The notes below the pieces were generated by a model. It searched no databases, was not told the origin of the DNA, and was given only the letters and a program-made list of their open reading frames with translations. From positions 590,110,293 through 590,174,292 of the forward strand of contig NC_053390.1 of the NCBI RefSeq assembly GCF_905171765.1: DNA of 64,000 nucleotides, read 5' to 3'. This DNA comes from Bufo bufo. Its lineage: Eukaryota; Chordata; Amphibia; Anura; Bufonidae. A program made the position numbers and the translations under genes. This document shows positions 34,801-46,105 of this stretch, in pieces (position 1 is the first letter of the stretch; each line of letters begins with the position of its first letter).

Positions 34801-34910
34801 TCAGCAACCTCTGAAACCCTAGGTGTGGTGAAACTACGTCTCTCAGAATGCACACTTGCTTGGCTGTTCTTTAAACCCCATAAAACAGCTGGCATGCCAG
34901 ATGTTGCTGA
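34801..34910. repeat. Foldback MITE (TCAGCAACCTC family)
   Basis: TCAGCAACCTCTGAAACCC pairs with GCATGCCAGATGTTGCTGA. Related to 30447-30552. Confidence 0.65.
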
Positions 34911-35054
34911 CCCCCTACAGTAGGATACAATAGTGCTTGAAACTTTATGAATCCTTCAGAATTTTCTCTATCTCTGCATAAATTTGACTTAAAACTACAA
35001 CAGATTTTAACACAAGTCTTAGGTCATTTATTTATTGAGGAACATGATCCAATA

Positions 35055-35824
35055 TCATATATCTGTGAGTGGCAACAGTATGTGAAACTTTATTTTTAGT
35101 ATCTGGTGTGACTTCTTTGTGCTGCAATAACTGCAACTAAATGATTCCAGTAATTGTTGATTAGTCCTGTGCATCAGCTTGGAGTAATGAACTACTCGCT
35201 TCAGGTTCTTCCACACCATTTCTATTTGATTAAGGTCAGGACTTTTTTCTTCTTTAACCATTCTTTAGTAGAAGGACGTGTGTGCTTGTTACATCAGCAG
35301 ACTGTGCCGCACCACTCACCTTGCTGTTGTCCCTCCAGTGGCAAGCCATCCCCAGATGCAGCAAAACAGCCCCAAACCATGATACTACCACCACTGTGTT
35401 TCACAAGTGGGATGAGGTGTTTATGCTGGAATTCAGTGGTTTCCTTTCTCCAAACATAAAACTTCTAATTTAAAACAAAAAGTTCCATTTTGGTCTTATC
35501 CATCCACAAAACATTTTTCCAATAGCCTTTTGTCTTGCCCAGGTGATCTTTAGCAAACTGCAGAAGCACACCATTGTTCTTTTTGAAAAGTAGAGGCTTT
35601 CTTCTTGCAATCTTGCCATGTACACCATTGTTGTTCAGTGTCCTCTTGTTGGTGGCCGACCACTCTTGGAGAGGGTAATAATGGTCTTTGAATACCCTTC
35701 TTTTGTACACAGTCTGACTGTTGATTAGAGATGGTTTGGTAACCTTTTCCAGCCTGATGAACATCAACAACTCTTCTTCTGAGGTCCACATAAATCTCTT
35801 GTCTGTATCATAATACACTTCCAC
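35055..35824 (-). pseudogene. Tc1-like transposase relic
   Basis: Minus-strand pieces: DLRRRVVDVHQAGKGYQTIS (35789 onward, the start of the DNA-binding domain), KGYWKNVLWMDKTKMELFVL (first catalytic Asp region, about 35480-35520), and KEEKSPDLNQIEMVWKNLKR (about 35200-35260, bearing the catalytic Glu). Frame changes and internal loss between 35260 and 35460 (only QPQTMILPPL-type antisense remnants of the middle domain) make it dead. Diverged from the 17334-18644 family. Confidence 0.75.
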
Positions 35825-35962
35825 AGACGTGTGTTCTGAAGATTAGACTTTAATAGATCATCTTATCATCTCATTGATTAAAAACACCTGCATCTAATTT
35901 CACATTCAAATTATCTGCTAATCCTAAAGGTTCACATACTCTTGCCATTCACAGACAAGTAA

Positions 35963-36427
35963 GGCTACTTTTACACTGGCGTTTTAGCTTTCTGTTTGTG
36001 AGATCTGATCAGGGCTCTCACAAGCGGTCCAAAATGGATCAGTTTTGCCCTAATGCATTCTGAAAGGAAAAGGATCCACTCAGAATGCATCAGTTTGCCT
36101 CCGTTCCGTCTCCATTCCGCTTTGGAGGCGGACACCAAAACGCTGCTTGCAGTGGTTTGGTGCCAGTCTGACAAAACTGAGCCAAACAGATCCGTTCTGA
36201 CACACAATGTAAATCAATGGGGACGGATCCGTTTTCGATAACACAATAGAAAACGGATCCGTCCTGCATTGCCTTTCAATGGTGTTCAAGACGGATCCGT
36301 CTTGGCTATGTTAAAGAAAATACAAACGGATCCGTTCTGAACGGATGTAGACATTTGTATTATCTGAACTGATCCATCTGTGTAGATCCATGACGGATCT
36401 GCACCAAACGCGAGTTTGAAAGTAGCC
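35963..36427. mobile_element. TWA-flanked MITE nested in Tc1
   Basis: GGCTACTTTTACACTGGCG at the left pairs with CGCGAGTTTGAAAGTAGCC at the right; TAA (35960-35962) and TAG (36428-36430, decayed TAA) flank it. The interior is dense in GGATCCGT/ACGGATCC motifs in both orientations. No transposase. Confidence 0.85.
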
Positions 36428-36611
36428 TAGCATTAATTTATTTTTCTCCATAAATAAGGGGCCAAGTCTAATATTTTGTACTCATTTGTTTGATTTAATT
36501 ATCTTTATTAACTTTTAGGACTTGTGTGAAAATCTGATGTAGGTTTAGATCAAATTTATGCAGAAATATAGAAAATTCCAAAGGATTCACAAACTTTCAA
36601 GCACCGCTGTA

Positions 36612-37357
36612 TATCAGGAATACATTGGCAGCTTGTATACTTCAAACAAAGGCCAAAAACATGATATTAACAGGCCCTAATTGTCTCCACTACAATGTGC
36701 ATAAAATGATATATCTTGTCAAACTGGTCTAACTACAAAGAGGCATACTTAATGCCAGAAACAGTGCCACTCTCATCCATCAGCTGTGCAGGTGCACTAC
36801 CTGACAGGACTCAATTCTGTGTTTACATGGTACTCATGAGCAACGCTTAACTACCAACAAACCATGCTCACATTAGAGTAAGAGCCACCAATAACTTCAT
36901 TTCCTTCAATTTCACATAGTTTGCTGACTATAGTTTAGTAGGAACTCAACATAACACCAATTCACACAGTTTATCTGGTTTGATGATCATAATTACTGCA
37001 ATGGGAGAACAATGGATTTTATAACATTGTGAAGGAAATTATGATTGCCTCACGTACAAATACCTTAGCTTTCAATAAAGTATATAGCAAATCTAGAGCA
37101 TTATTTGACTTTTTTGATTAGAGCTCTCTTTTGTAAACTGAATGAGCAGTATGGTGTCTGACAACTAGGTGACCAATGTGCACCAAATAGATAATTGTAG
37201 CCATGCTACTGCAGGTGCTCCTCCAAGCCACCCTCTCAGAACAGTGGCAGCCTATAATCTACAATTTTCTTGTTTATATTGTCCTCATATTGTCATCCCT
37301 GTCTTCTTTTTATCCTAAGGTTATGCAGTTCCTAACCTGCCTATCTACTGTGGCAAG
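36612..37357. other. Unassigned, no gene seen
   Basis: AT-rich unique-looking sequence. Confidence 0.5.
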
Positions 37358-37361
37358 TTAA

Positions 37362-37682
37362 AGAGGACCTGTCACCACAAAATGCAATGCAATCTGAAAG
37401 CACCATGTTATAAGGGAGGAGAAGCTGAGCAGATTGATATATAGTTTAATGGGAAAAGTTTCAATAAAACTTGTAATTTATATATTTATATCTTTGGTTT
37501 TTCCACCTCTTGTGAATACCTATAGGTACAGGATGGAGGGGTCATCAGTGATAGCATTGTATGTATAAGTGTGCATACAGAGATTGCTGTCAGTCCCTTA
37601 TAACACCTGCTTACTGTACCGATAGCTGTTTACAGGAGGTAAAAAAACTTATAAAATACATATCCATGGTGACAGGTCCTCT
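37362..37682. mobile_element. TTAA-flanked foldback element
   Basis: AGAGGACCTGTCACCA and TGGTGACAGGTCCTCT are perfect inverted ends; TTAA at 37358-37361 and 37683-37686. 321 bp, non-coding. Confidence 0.9.
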
Positions 37683-37686
37683 TTAA

Positions 37687-38627
37687 TATATTGTTATCGA
37701 TGAAAGAACTTCTTGTGACCACTTCTGTACAGAAGCTACATGAACTCAATTGGTGGCCTCCTAGAAAGTAAGCTCTTCTAGATAACATGAAAAACTACTG
37801 TCTGGCTACTTACATTGTACAAAAGCAATTACTTTTATGGAACGAGGATTTCATTCTCCAAAAATAGGTGCTTAACTACAGTACTTAGCCTTTTTTGTTG
37901 ATGGGTTATCCAGCATGTATTTCTAAAAGATCGCCATTAAAAATGTTGCAGAGAATTTTTGGAACAGAACTGTATTTTCAATAAAATCCACTCAATATTT
38001 TGGTGGGAAAATATTGACCTGAACAACCTTTTACAAATGTGCCCAAGGGTGTACTGGGTAGAACACTGTAGTAATGGTGCATCGTAGAGTATATATACCT
38101 ATAGAAACTGGACATTGGTCTCCCTAATGCAGTTTCTGTAATATTAAACTATCATTAATCTATTATGTGTGTCTAACATCCCTCGCTTTCATCAGTCACT
38201 TTCATTTTTTGGCAGCTCGGATTCACATACTATTTTAAAACCTCACAATATTCTCACTTTCTAGTCTTCTGAATCACATGCATCCAATTTTTCTTCCAGT
38301 TCCCTTTTTAATCTTTATCATATACCCATGCTATCTTTCAAACAAACTTCTCATTATGGTTGCAGTACGTGAAAGTGTTTTTCAAAATGGCATCATAGAA
38401 GACGGAGAGGCTGGACAACTGGGCAGTGCACCTGTGAAATCCCATATGCAGACAATGGGGCCATGTGTCCTAGATACCCTATCCGAAGATTCGCTTTTAC
38501 TCCAGAGAGCTTTTTAGCTGGGCTCCTTCACACAGGCTTAAGGTTTGGAGGAATAGCCTTCAGCATCATGGAGCAAGCTGTTTGAGAAATAACACAGGGA
38601 AAACGGCCTGCTGCATTTTGCCTTCTT
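37687..38627. other. Unassigned, downstream of the host exon
   Basis: Unique-looking DNA beyond the candidate poly(A) signal. It could hold a longer 3' UTR of the minus-strand gene, but nothing seen decides that. Confidence 0.4.
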
Positions 38628-38633
38628 TTTATT
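38628..38633 (-). promoter_or_regulatory. Candidate poly(A) signal AATAAA
   Basis: AATAAA on the minus strand, about 280 bases after the stop codon of the synaptopodin-2-like exon, and the nearest one downstream. Placement is plausible for a short 3' UTR; not proven. Confidence 0.4.
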
Positions 38634-38912
38634 TAACTCAAAGCATCAATTTTAATGGTGGTTTACTCACCATATTTTGTGATTTGTCCGTAGATGCTGA
38701 ATTTCTGAGTACTGTATATAAGCCTTATGAAGCATTTTTGGAAAATCTGACATCTGAAATCGTGCATTTCTAAATCTCTGTGATCTCAAAAAGATTAAGT
38801 GATAGTTTCACATGAACTCCTGGTTCACTAGAAGCCCACATGAAGTCCAAAACTTTGGACGACCATTATAACTTGTGAGCCATTTGCACAACTGTATATT
38901 TATACTTGACAT

Positions 38913-39461
38913 TCAGCTCCTCCATGCCCTAGGATAAGGATTAAAGTTTGGATTGCGCCCTGTAGACATGCAATATTCTGACCTTGTTTCCAACGGTACA
39001 GAACCTGCATTTGCCATACAATGTGAACTGGAATAAGGATACCTGAGCTGAAAACCGCATTGCATAGAAGGTGGAGACACTACATTCTTTGGTATGGTTG
39101 AAATGCTAGGTCTACTCCTATAGACGTTAGCACTATTAGTAGGTGGCAGAGTGAAGGTGGACTTAAATGCTGCTGGAGGCTCTGGTAGAGTCTTTCGACG
39201 TGCAGCAGACACTACATTGGCAGATACAGATTCATGTATAGTTTGTGGCAAGAATGCATCATCCACAAACCCCAATGGAGATTTTGTTGCTGCTTCCCAT
39301 GGAGTTAATCTCTTGCCCGGTGTTTCAGGTGTTGCTGCTGATTTGCCAAAGTAACCAGATGCAGGCTCAAAAAGTGTTGGAGATAACAGAGAACCAAATG
39401 GCTGTGAACTGGCTGATGAAAAACTTCTGGCAGGGAAGGATATGGGTCTTCCATCTTTTTC
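38913..39461 (-). CDS. SYNPO2-like: Terminal coding exon, synaptopodin-2-like
   Basis: An open exon of 182 codons plus stop. A splice acceptor (TATTTTCATAG, AG at 39462-39463) precedes it and 39461 opens in phase 0 (EKDGRPIS). The product is Ser/Pro rich and contains TPWEAATKSPLGFVDDAF and VSANVVSAARRKTLPEPP, segments I recognise as conserved in the C-terminal region of the synaptopodin family, nearest to synaptopodin-2 (myopodin), an actin- and alpha-actinin-binding protein of muscle Z-discs. The C-terminus NPNFNPYPRAWRS is also family-like. No signal peptide, membrane segment or coiled coil. It may be the last exon of a long isoform. No lesion is seen. Paralogues SYNPO2L or SYNPO are alternatives; the assignment rests on recognition, not a search. 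Confidence 0.75.
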   Translation of the reverse strand, partial: EKDGRPISFPARSFSSASSQPFGSLLSPTLFEPASGYFGKSAATPETPGKRLTPWEAATKSPLGFVDDAFLPQTIHESVSANVVSAARRKTLPEPPAAFKSTFTLPPTNSANVYRSRPSISTIPKNVVSPPSMQCGFQLRYPYSSSHCMANAGSVPLETRSEYCMSTGRNPNFNPYPRAWRS

Positions 39462-39463
39462 CT

Positions 39464-39820
39464 ATGAAAATACATAAATGATGAATTATTATTTATCGGT
39501 GAGTTATTACTTCCTCCTTATACATAATGACCTCTAAGAGCTGTCAGTAAACTGAATAATAAAGCGATCTTCAGGTCCCAGATAGGATTATAATAAACAA
39601 TGCTTTTTCCTTTATCTCCTATTACAGAGGGTGATCGGGTATTGACTGTTCTACTGCAGTTGGGGAATAGTGGGCACTGGACAGTGGACAGTTGTGGCCC
39701 ATGTATGCATTCAAGGGTCAAATCTAAGCCCCTTAAATGTGGTAAACTGACCACCACTGATATTAAATGCATCATATTATCAGTGCCCTCCATTTGATCC
39801 CATAACTCTTGATAGATATT
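39464..39820. other. Intron sequence next to the exon, no gene seen
   Basis: Expected intron of the minus-strand gene. The 135-codon minus-strand open frame at 39518-39925 runs into a foldback repeat and is not supported. Confidence 0.5.
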
Positions 39821-40289
39821 GGCATCTGTCAGCAGCTTTGTACCTATGAAACTGGCTGACCTGTTAAATGTGCGCTTGGCAGCTGAAGGCATCTGTGTTA
39901 ATTCCATGTTCATATGTGCCGGCATTGCTTAGAAAAATTATGTTTTAATATATGCAAATGAGCCTCCAGGAGCAACTGAGGCGTTGCCCTTTCACCTAGA
40001 GTCTCTGCTCTCACTGCAACTGCTGCACCCACTGCGCTTTGATTGACAGGGCCTGGCAAGTGTTAAGGCCCTGTCAATCAAAGGGCAGAGGGCGCTGCAG
40101 CTGCAGAGAGAGCAGAGACTCTAGGTGTAACGGCAACGCCCCCGTTGCTCCTAGAGGCTCATTTGCATATATCAAAACATCATTTTTCTCAGCAATGTGG
40201 GCACATATGGACATGGAACCAGCACAGCTGCCAAGCGCACATTTAACAGGTCGGCCAGTTTCATAGCTACAAATCTGCTGACAGATGCC
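39821..40289. mobile_element. Foldback element with about 200-bp arms
   Basis: GGCATCTGTCAGCAGCTTTG at the left pairs with AAATCTGCTGACAGATGCC at the right. The arms continue inward (GGCTGACCTGTTAAATGTGC, ATATGCAAATGAGCCTC, AGAGTCTCTGCTCTC) to a centre at CCTGTCAATCAAAG / CTTTGATTGACAGG. Non-coding. Confidence 0.9.
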
Positions 40290-40479
40290 CTATAAAGCTG
40301 GACAATAAAATACAGGAATATATTGATGCTTTTTAAACTTTGGTGTTGGCAAAGACATATGACAATACAAAGCGTAGCGTAGAAAACAAATAAGAAGACA
40401 CTTAATTGTATCAAACCTATTTGACTAGCATTTGTTCATAGGTACCATCCCCTCAATGGCAGAATTGATCAGATAGTCA

Positions 40480-41170
40480 CGAGACAGTCTATTCTGCAGA
40501 AATCTTACATGCAAATTAAGAAGTTTCAGAACCCCCCCTCTGATTTGTAACAAAAAAGCGTGAAGTTTATGTGATAAATTTGTCTAAGTGGATAGGAACA
40601 TAGGAAGTAATATTAAAATCTCTAGACAATTTCTATCATCCCCAAGCAGGACAAACTTATAAAATCAAGGGTTACTATACATGTGAATTGACTAGTGTTT
40701 TTTATATCATTGAATGCCCTTGCAGCCTCTTGTATGTCGGAGAGACGATCCAGCATGTCAGAGACTGCATCAGCAAAGATAAGTCAATGATACAAGTAGG
40801 AAGTCTGCTCCTCCCTATTCCTTATTATTTTCACCAACATAAACACCCCATTTTACAATTAATATATCAGATAATCGAACAAGAACAATATCCAAGAAAG
40901 AAAGGGTGGTCATATAAAGAAGCAACTTTTACGTAGGAAGGCATTTTGGATTCACACACTGCAGACTCTGGAGTTAAAGGGGTTAAACAGAGAAAATTAG
41001 ATTGCCCATCTATCCCTGATTGAATTATCAGATATATGCGTACAGGAACTACATGTCACAGTCAATATTTGATATTATGTTAGATTTTGTGCATTTTGTC
41101 ATATTTTGTTTCTCTGTAACAATGTGTTGTTAAATAATTGTTTTCTCATCTAGATAAAGGGGTTAATACG
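40480..41170 (+). mobile_element. Penelope-like element, GIY-YIG fragment
   Basis: Translation around 40690-40935 gives VFYIIECPCSLLYVGETIQH, the GIY...YIG core with CPC, then HKHPILQLIYQIIEQEQYPR; a frame change then yields KQLLRRKAFWIHTLQTLELK and GLN, in the order of the GIY-YIG endonuclease region of Penelope-like elements. Frameshifts and loss of the reverse transcriptase make it dead. Same orientation as the fragment at 906-1671 but a different subfamily. Confidence 0.75.
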
Positions 41171-41286
41171 TGTTTTCAATTTTTTAGACATCGCAGAAAT
41201 GCTAATCTTCATGAAATCATGACACTCATGTTTACTTTGGTTGTCCAGGTGACAGCGTCTGATGGCAACTATAGGTACCCATAGTG

Positions 41287-42345
41287 TCTTTAACCCCTTC
41301 AATCAACAGCCAATTTGGACCAAATGCCGGAGCCCCATTTGTCAAATCTGACATGTATCAGTTTATCTGGTATTAATTTTGGAACGCTTTTACTTATCCA
41401 AGCGATTCTGTGATTGTTTTCTCGTGACACATCATACCTTATGTTAGTAGTGAGTTTGAGTTGATACGTTTTACCTTTATGCATAAAAAATCCAACATTT
41501 GCAGAAAATTCTGAAAAATTTGCTATTTTCTAAATTTGAATTTCTCTGCTTTTAATTAGTGATACTTCATAAAATAGTTATTGCTTTACATTCCCCATAT
41601 GTCTGATTTATGTTTGTATCATTTTTTAAATATCATTTTATTTTTTCAGGAAGGGAGAAGGCTTAGAAGTTTGGAAGCAAATGTTAAATTTTTTAGGAAA
41701 ATTGCCAAAACCCACTTTTGTGGGTTCAGTTATGAAATCACTTTTTGGGGCTTACATAGTAGTAACCACTCATAAATGACCTCATTTTAGAAACTACACA
41801 CCTCAAGTTATTCAAAACTGATTTTTACAAACTGTGTTAACCCTTAGGTGTTCCACAAGAATTAAAGCAAAATGCAGGGGAAATTTTAAATTTTGATAAA
41901 TTTTTCCTGTAACACAGCAAGGGTTAACAGCCAAACAAACCTCAATATTTATTACCCTGATGCTGCAGTTTACAGAAACACCCCATACGTGGTCATAAAC
42001 TGCTGTATGGACACATGGCAGGGCACAGAAGGAAAGGAGCGCCATATTGTTAACGGAGGGCAGAGTTTGCTGGAATGGTTTTCAAGTGCCATGTCACATT
42101 TAAAGAGACCCTGAGGTACCCCTAGAAAGAAAACCCCAAAAAGTGACCCCATTTTGGAAACTACACCCCTCAAGGAATAAATCTATGCGTGAAGTGAATG
42201 CTTTGACCCAACAAGCGTTTCATAGAATTTAGAAACATATGGCTGTGAAAATGAAAAATTAACTTTTATTTCCAGTATAATGTTTCTTTACCCCAATTTT
42301 TTTTTATTTTCACAAGGGGTAAAAGGGGAAATAAACCCCTTTAAC
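41287..42345. mobile_element. AT-rich element, second copy (left part)
   Basis: Blocks such as TTTGGAACGCTTTTACTTAT, TTCTCGTGACACAT, CATTCCCCATATGTCTG, AAAATTGCCAAAACCCACTT, GGGGCTTACATAGT and GGGTTAACAGCCAAACAAA occur in the same order as at 6326-7225. It keeps about 100 bp (ACACCCCTCAAGGAATAAAT onward) absent from the first copy and lacks the 350-bp repeat section. Confidence 0.75.
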
Positions 42346-42419
42346 ATGGAAGCAATTTTGGAATGACAGGTTAGTAACTGTGACAGTACTGAGAGAGAAG
42401 TCAGCAGTGAAGTTCTGAA

Positions 42420-42712
42420 AGCTCTCCGAATTTATTTAGCTCTCCCTGAAACAAAATGTAAAAAAAAAACATATCCAAATGGCGGGCGCAAACGGAACAT
42501 ATTCTGTTTGTATCCGTCATCCATTGACTTTTTTGTAAAAAGAAAGCAAACTGCATTCCATCTGCTACAGGACCTTTTTCTCCTCCCAAAATAGCGGATA
42601 CATGATGGAGAGGACACTAACAGCATACCGGGTGCTTTAAAAAACAATTCAAACAAATAGAGTATAAAACCTTTTTCTGTTTTTTGGAAAACTCTTCACA
42701 GATGTGAACGAG
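42420..42712. mobile_element. TWA-type MITE fragment
   Basis: GGAACATATTCTGTTTGTAT and TCACAGATGTGAACGAGCCC followed by TTA form the interior and right end of a TWA-type MITE; the left end was not found. Confidence 0.45.
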
Positions 42713-42964
42713 CCCTTAGTTACATCTGTTTTTGCGAAAGCTAAACAACAATCAGCACATTATCAGCACTCTGACAGGACTTGCTAACAAGATCTTCCAT
42801 CCTCAGATAGCAGACCTTATTAGTGATACTACTTCTGGTAGAGGCTAGTATCTCAGTAATGACACGCTGCTATTTACAAGCACAAAATCAGAAAACTGCC
42901 TACATATTTCAGATGTAAGCCCCATCCACATTCATAGCTAGACTTTACTTCACTGTGAACAAAG

Positions 42965-43165
42965 GGGGTCATTTACTAATCTGAAATACAGTTAAATTAG
43001 GCGTATTTTAGGGGTAGATTGTGGAGCAACGGTTAGAGAAGCTGTCTCATATTTAGAACTGGCGCTGGATGTGCCGAAGTTATGGACAGGACTGCACCTC
43101 TTCATAACTATGGGGCTTTATTAAGACTGGCGCTTAAAAACGTCAGTCTTAATAAATGTGCCCCA
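42965..43165. repeat. Foldback repeat
   Basis: GGGGTCATTTACTAA at the left pairs with TTAATAAATGTGCCCC at the right; an inner pair involves GGCGCTTAAAAACGTCAGTC. Resembles the style of 11455-11616. Non-coding. Confidence 0.5.
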
Positions 43166-43228
43166 AAGTGGTTTTTTTCACTTTCCTATCCCTGTATCTA
43201 ATAACCAAAACTAAGACAAAGTGACTAA

Positions 43229-43498
43229 GGCTACATTTACATAATCATGTCCGTTTAGCAAAATACAGATTCAGTCCATGTGCATCCTGTGCTTTTTGCG
43301 AGCTCCAATTGTACAAATGCCTTTTCTGATCCACAAAACGGACAAGAATAGGACATGTTAAATCATTTGCACCACAAATGGATTACAGCTCGTGGATGAC
43401 ATTGGATGATAAATAATGTTGCGGCCTCATAAAAATTAACGGGTCCAAAGAATGCATATCAAATGCGGACCGAAAAATACGTTTGTGCGAATGAAGCC
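43229..43498. mobile_element. TWA-flanked MITE
   Basis: GGCTACATTTACATAATCA left and GTTTGTGCGAATGAAGCC right, with TAA (43226-43228) and TTA (43499-43501); the two W bases differ, so one side has changed. The interior has GGACAAGAATAGGACATGTT, shared with 45162-45492 and 53435-53754. Confidence 0.75.
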
Positions 43499-43501
43499 TT
43501 A

Positions 43502-45158
43502 TTGGTACTTCCCTGGCTTGCGGCACAAAGGGCACAGAGGACCAATTTGGATATTGCCGCTGAACCTAAACACTTTTTCTAATTTATCTAATGAGCAGTT
43601 GCAAATAATAAATCCATCCTATTAGATACACACATGGACAATATTGTTGGTACCCTTCCATTAAGAAAGAAAAACCCACCATGGTCACTGAAACTGACAA
43701 ATGTAATAATAAATAAAAATTTACTGAAAATCAGACATTGCTATTTGCTGCAAGCAAATACTTTCACCCCCCACCTCCATTTTCATACAGCAATCTACCT
43801 GTATGTATTAACAAGAAATTGTCCGTTTCTGTTTATTCATGGTTGTAATAAAAAAAAATTAAGGGTTCAATTAAATAAAGCTGCATATATGCATGATTAC
43901 TGCATAAATGCCAACATTTTCACACTTCTCCAGGTGATTCTGATGAACAGACCTTACCTTGCTGGTAGTGCCCCATCATGCCACTGTCTGTCTGTCTACC
44001 ATCACATTCTGTACAACTACTGCTGCAGCCTGCATCATGCTTCTTCCGCCACCGCCTCCATCATGCCACTGCTGCGACCTGCTGACCATCATCTTTTGTA
44101 AGGCTGCTGTCTCCATCATGCTGCTGCCTTTCTGCCAATATGTACCATATGGCTGCTGCTGATGCTTGCTGTTAATCCCCTACTACCACCATTATTAAAG
44201 CAAAGCATCTGCCACCACTATCACTATCACTACTACTACTATTACTGCTACTACCCATAGACAGCCTTGTATGTTCCATGTTATGCTGCTTCTGCTGCCG
44301 CTACTATTGCGGCCTCATGTGTCTATATTTGTACCGTACCCTTTCCACATCCACACTGCACTGCTGTTGCTCCCAATTAAAAGGGAGAATTATTTTAAGG
44401 CTCGTTCACAACGAGACACTTTTTGTTCTGACAATTAGCACTTGTGCATGTCATATGGCAGGTATTCCGACTCTGTCAAGGAACAATTTTTGGGTGCTTG
44501 GTCTCTCAAGCCACTTTTTGTTTTATTTACATTTTTTTTAAAATCCCATAACACTGTATGTATTTACACATCATCTCCCCCCAATAAGGGACAATTTTTG
44601 GAAGCTTTGGAATATGAAAAAGCATGAGACATGTGCCGACACGATGTATTTTCAAACACACCGTATGTTAATGCCATCAAACAAGCGTTTAGCCATAGCT
44701 ATGTATCTCAGTGTCACTCAGACATCATTTACTATTGTTGGCATTGTGTTCCAGAGCTTGGGGAGGAGGGAGAGAATTTTTTTCATAATCAATAAACAAA
44801 AACAGATAACAAGTTTTCCTAAAAATTCTGAGTTTTGGAAGGCTAGAGGGAGTTATACCACAACTTTCAGGGCAATTGGAGCAACTTCGGTTTGGCTCGA
44901 ATGGATTCGAGTCAGAACCAAACTTTTAAAAAAATTCGGTGAACTGGACGTAAAACAAATCTCGACTGGTTTGCTCATCTCTAGTACCAACAATTTTGTC
45001 TACAGGTGTATGTTTAGTGGAGCAGTAGGGGACATGTAAAAATGGTCAGCGGTATAGAGTATGGAACTGGTGTAGAACTAGATGTTCATTCTTTAACTGA
45101 GCAGGAAGGATACAAAAACACAATATGTATATGACAAACCCCTAAGAATCACACAGGG
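43502..45158. other. Unassigned, with trinucleotide-rich tract and repeat ends
   Basis: CTGCTG/CATCATG and ACTACTACT-rich sequence at about 43970-44320 gives open frames of low complexity. GGCTCGTTCACAACG near 44400 is an orphan MITE left end. A hAT-type terminus (GGTTTGCTCATCTCTAG) ends near 44986. No gene seen. Confidence 0.5.
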
Positions 45159-45161
45159 TAA

Positions 45162-45492
45162 GGCCTATTGCACACGACCGTATGGCTTTTTCAGTGTTTT
45201 GCGGCCCACAAAAAACGGATCCGCAAAAAATACGGATGACATCCGTGTGCATTCCGTTTTTTTGCGGAACAGAACATCTGGCCCCTAATAGAACAGTACT
45301 ATCCTTGTCCGTTATGCGGACAATAATAGGACATGTTCTATCTTTGAACGGAAATACGGAAACGGAATGCATACAGAGTACATTTAGTTTTTTTTGCGGA
45401 CCCATTAAAATGAATGGTTCCATATACGGTCTGTATACGGAACGCAAAAAATGGAACGTGAGCGGAAAAAAAAAGTTTGTGTGCATGAGGCC
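45162..45492. mobile_element. TWA-flanked MITE
   Basis: GGCCTATTGCACACGACCGT start, TTTGTGTGCATGAGGCC end, TAA on both sides (45159-45161, 45493-45495). The interior is rich in GCGGA/TCCGC. Same family as 1940-2264. The 185-codon open frame across it is not a gene. Confidence 0.9.
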
Positions 45493-45785
45493 TAACACTG
45501 AGTTTTTGGAGAATGTTTTGATGCAGATTTTGCTGCAGGCTTTTCAGCCAAAGCCATCAGTGAATCCAGCAGGAACGAGAAGTATTAGTCCTTCTTTCAG
45601 TCTTATTCCTCTCGAATCCACTTCTGGCTATAGCCAGAAAAATATGAAGGAAAATCTGCCTCAAAACCTCCTCCTAAAAACTCCATGTGAACCTACCCAA
45701 GGCAGTAATTCCCAATTTTATTACTGGCGAAGCGTGTAGGGGCAGCTAAAGCACAGTGTAATTCTAGTCCTGTGCTATACTGTAA

Positions 45786-46102
45786 GGCTCAGTTCACACC
45801 TGAGCGTTCTGAAAGGAGCGCTCTGTATGCGCGATTGTACGGACGTTTACAAGCGCGCATACAGAGACAAGTGTGCACACAGTGTCGCGCGTTCCCGAAA
45901 GTCTATGTACGGGAACGCGCGACAAGCGCCCAAAAAAACGCTCCTGTACTTGTGTGAGCGTCGGGCGTTTTACAGCGCGATCGTACGCGCTGTAAAACGC
46001 CCAGGTGAGAACCATTCCCATAGGGAAGCATTGGTTTCTCCTTGTTGAGCGTTTTACAGCGCGTAGGAACGCGCTGTAAAACGCTCAGGTGTGAACTGAG
46101 CC
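45786..46102. mobile_element. TWA-flanked MITE, GC-rich
   Basis: GGCTCAGTTCACACCTGAGC and GCTCAGGTGTGAACTGAGCC are perfect inverted ends; TAA at 45783-45785 and 46103-46105. The interior holds repeated GCGTTTTACAGCGCG palindromes and GTTCCCG...CGGGAACGCGCG folds, unusually rich in CpG. Confidence 0.95.
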
Positions 46103-46105
46103 TAA

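Larger units (their letters stand above)
34928..36609 (-). mobile_element. Tc1-like element, decayed, with nested MITE
   Basis: The left end CAATAGTGCTTGAAACTTTA and, on the minus strand from the right, CAGCGGTGCTTGAAAGTTTG form terminal inverted repeats with TA on both sides (34926-34927 and 36610-36611). Inverted homology continues for about 90 bp (GAATTTTCTCTATCTCTGCA / ATGCAGAAATATAGAAAATTC). The body carries a transposase relic and is cut at 35963-36427 by a MITE. Confidence 0.85.

Noticed and set aside
39518..39925. Possible additional exon of the synaptopodin-2-like gene
   Set aside because: The minus-strand frame overlaps the foldback element at 39821 and lacks family motifs and a convincing donor site.
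43634..44320. Cys/His-rich open frames
   Set aside because: They come from CTGCTG/CATCATG-type low-complexity DNA.
45182..45739. 185-codon plus-strand open frame
   Set aside because: It starts inside a TWA MITE and continues into a folded repeat; no coding signature.
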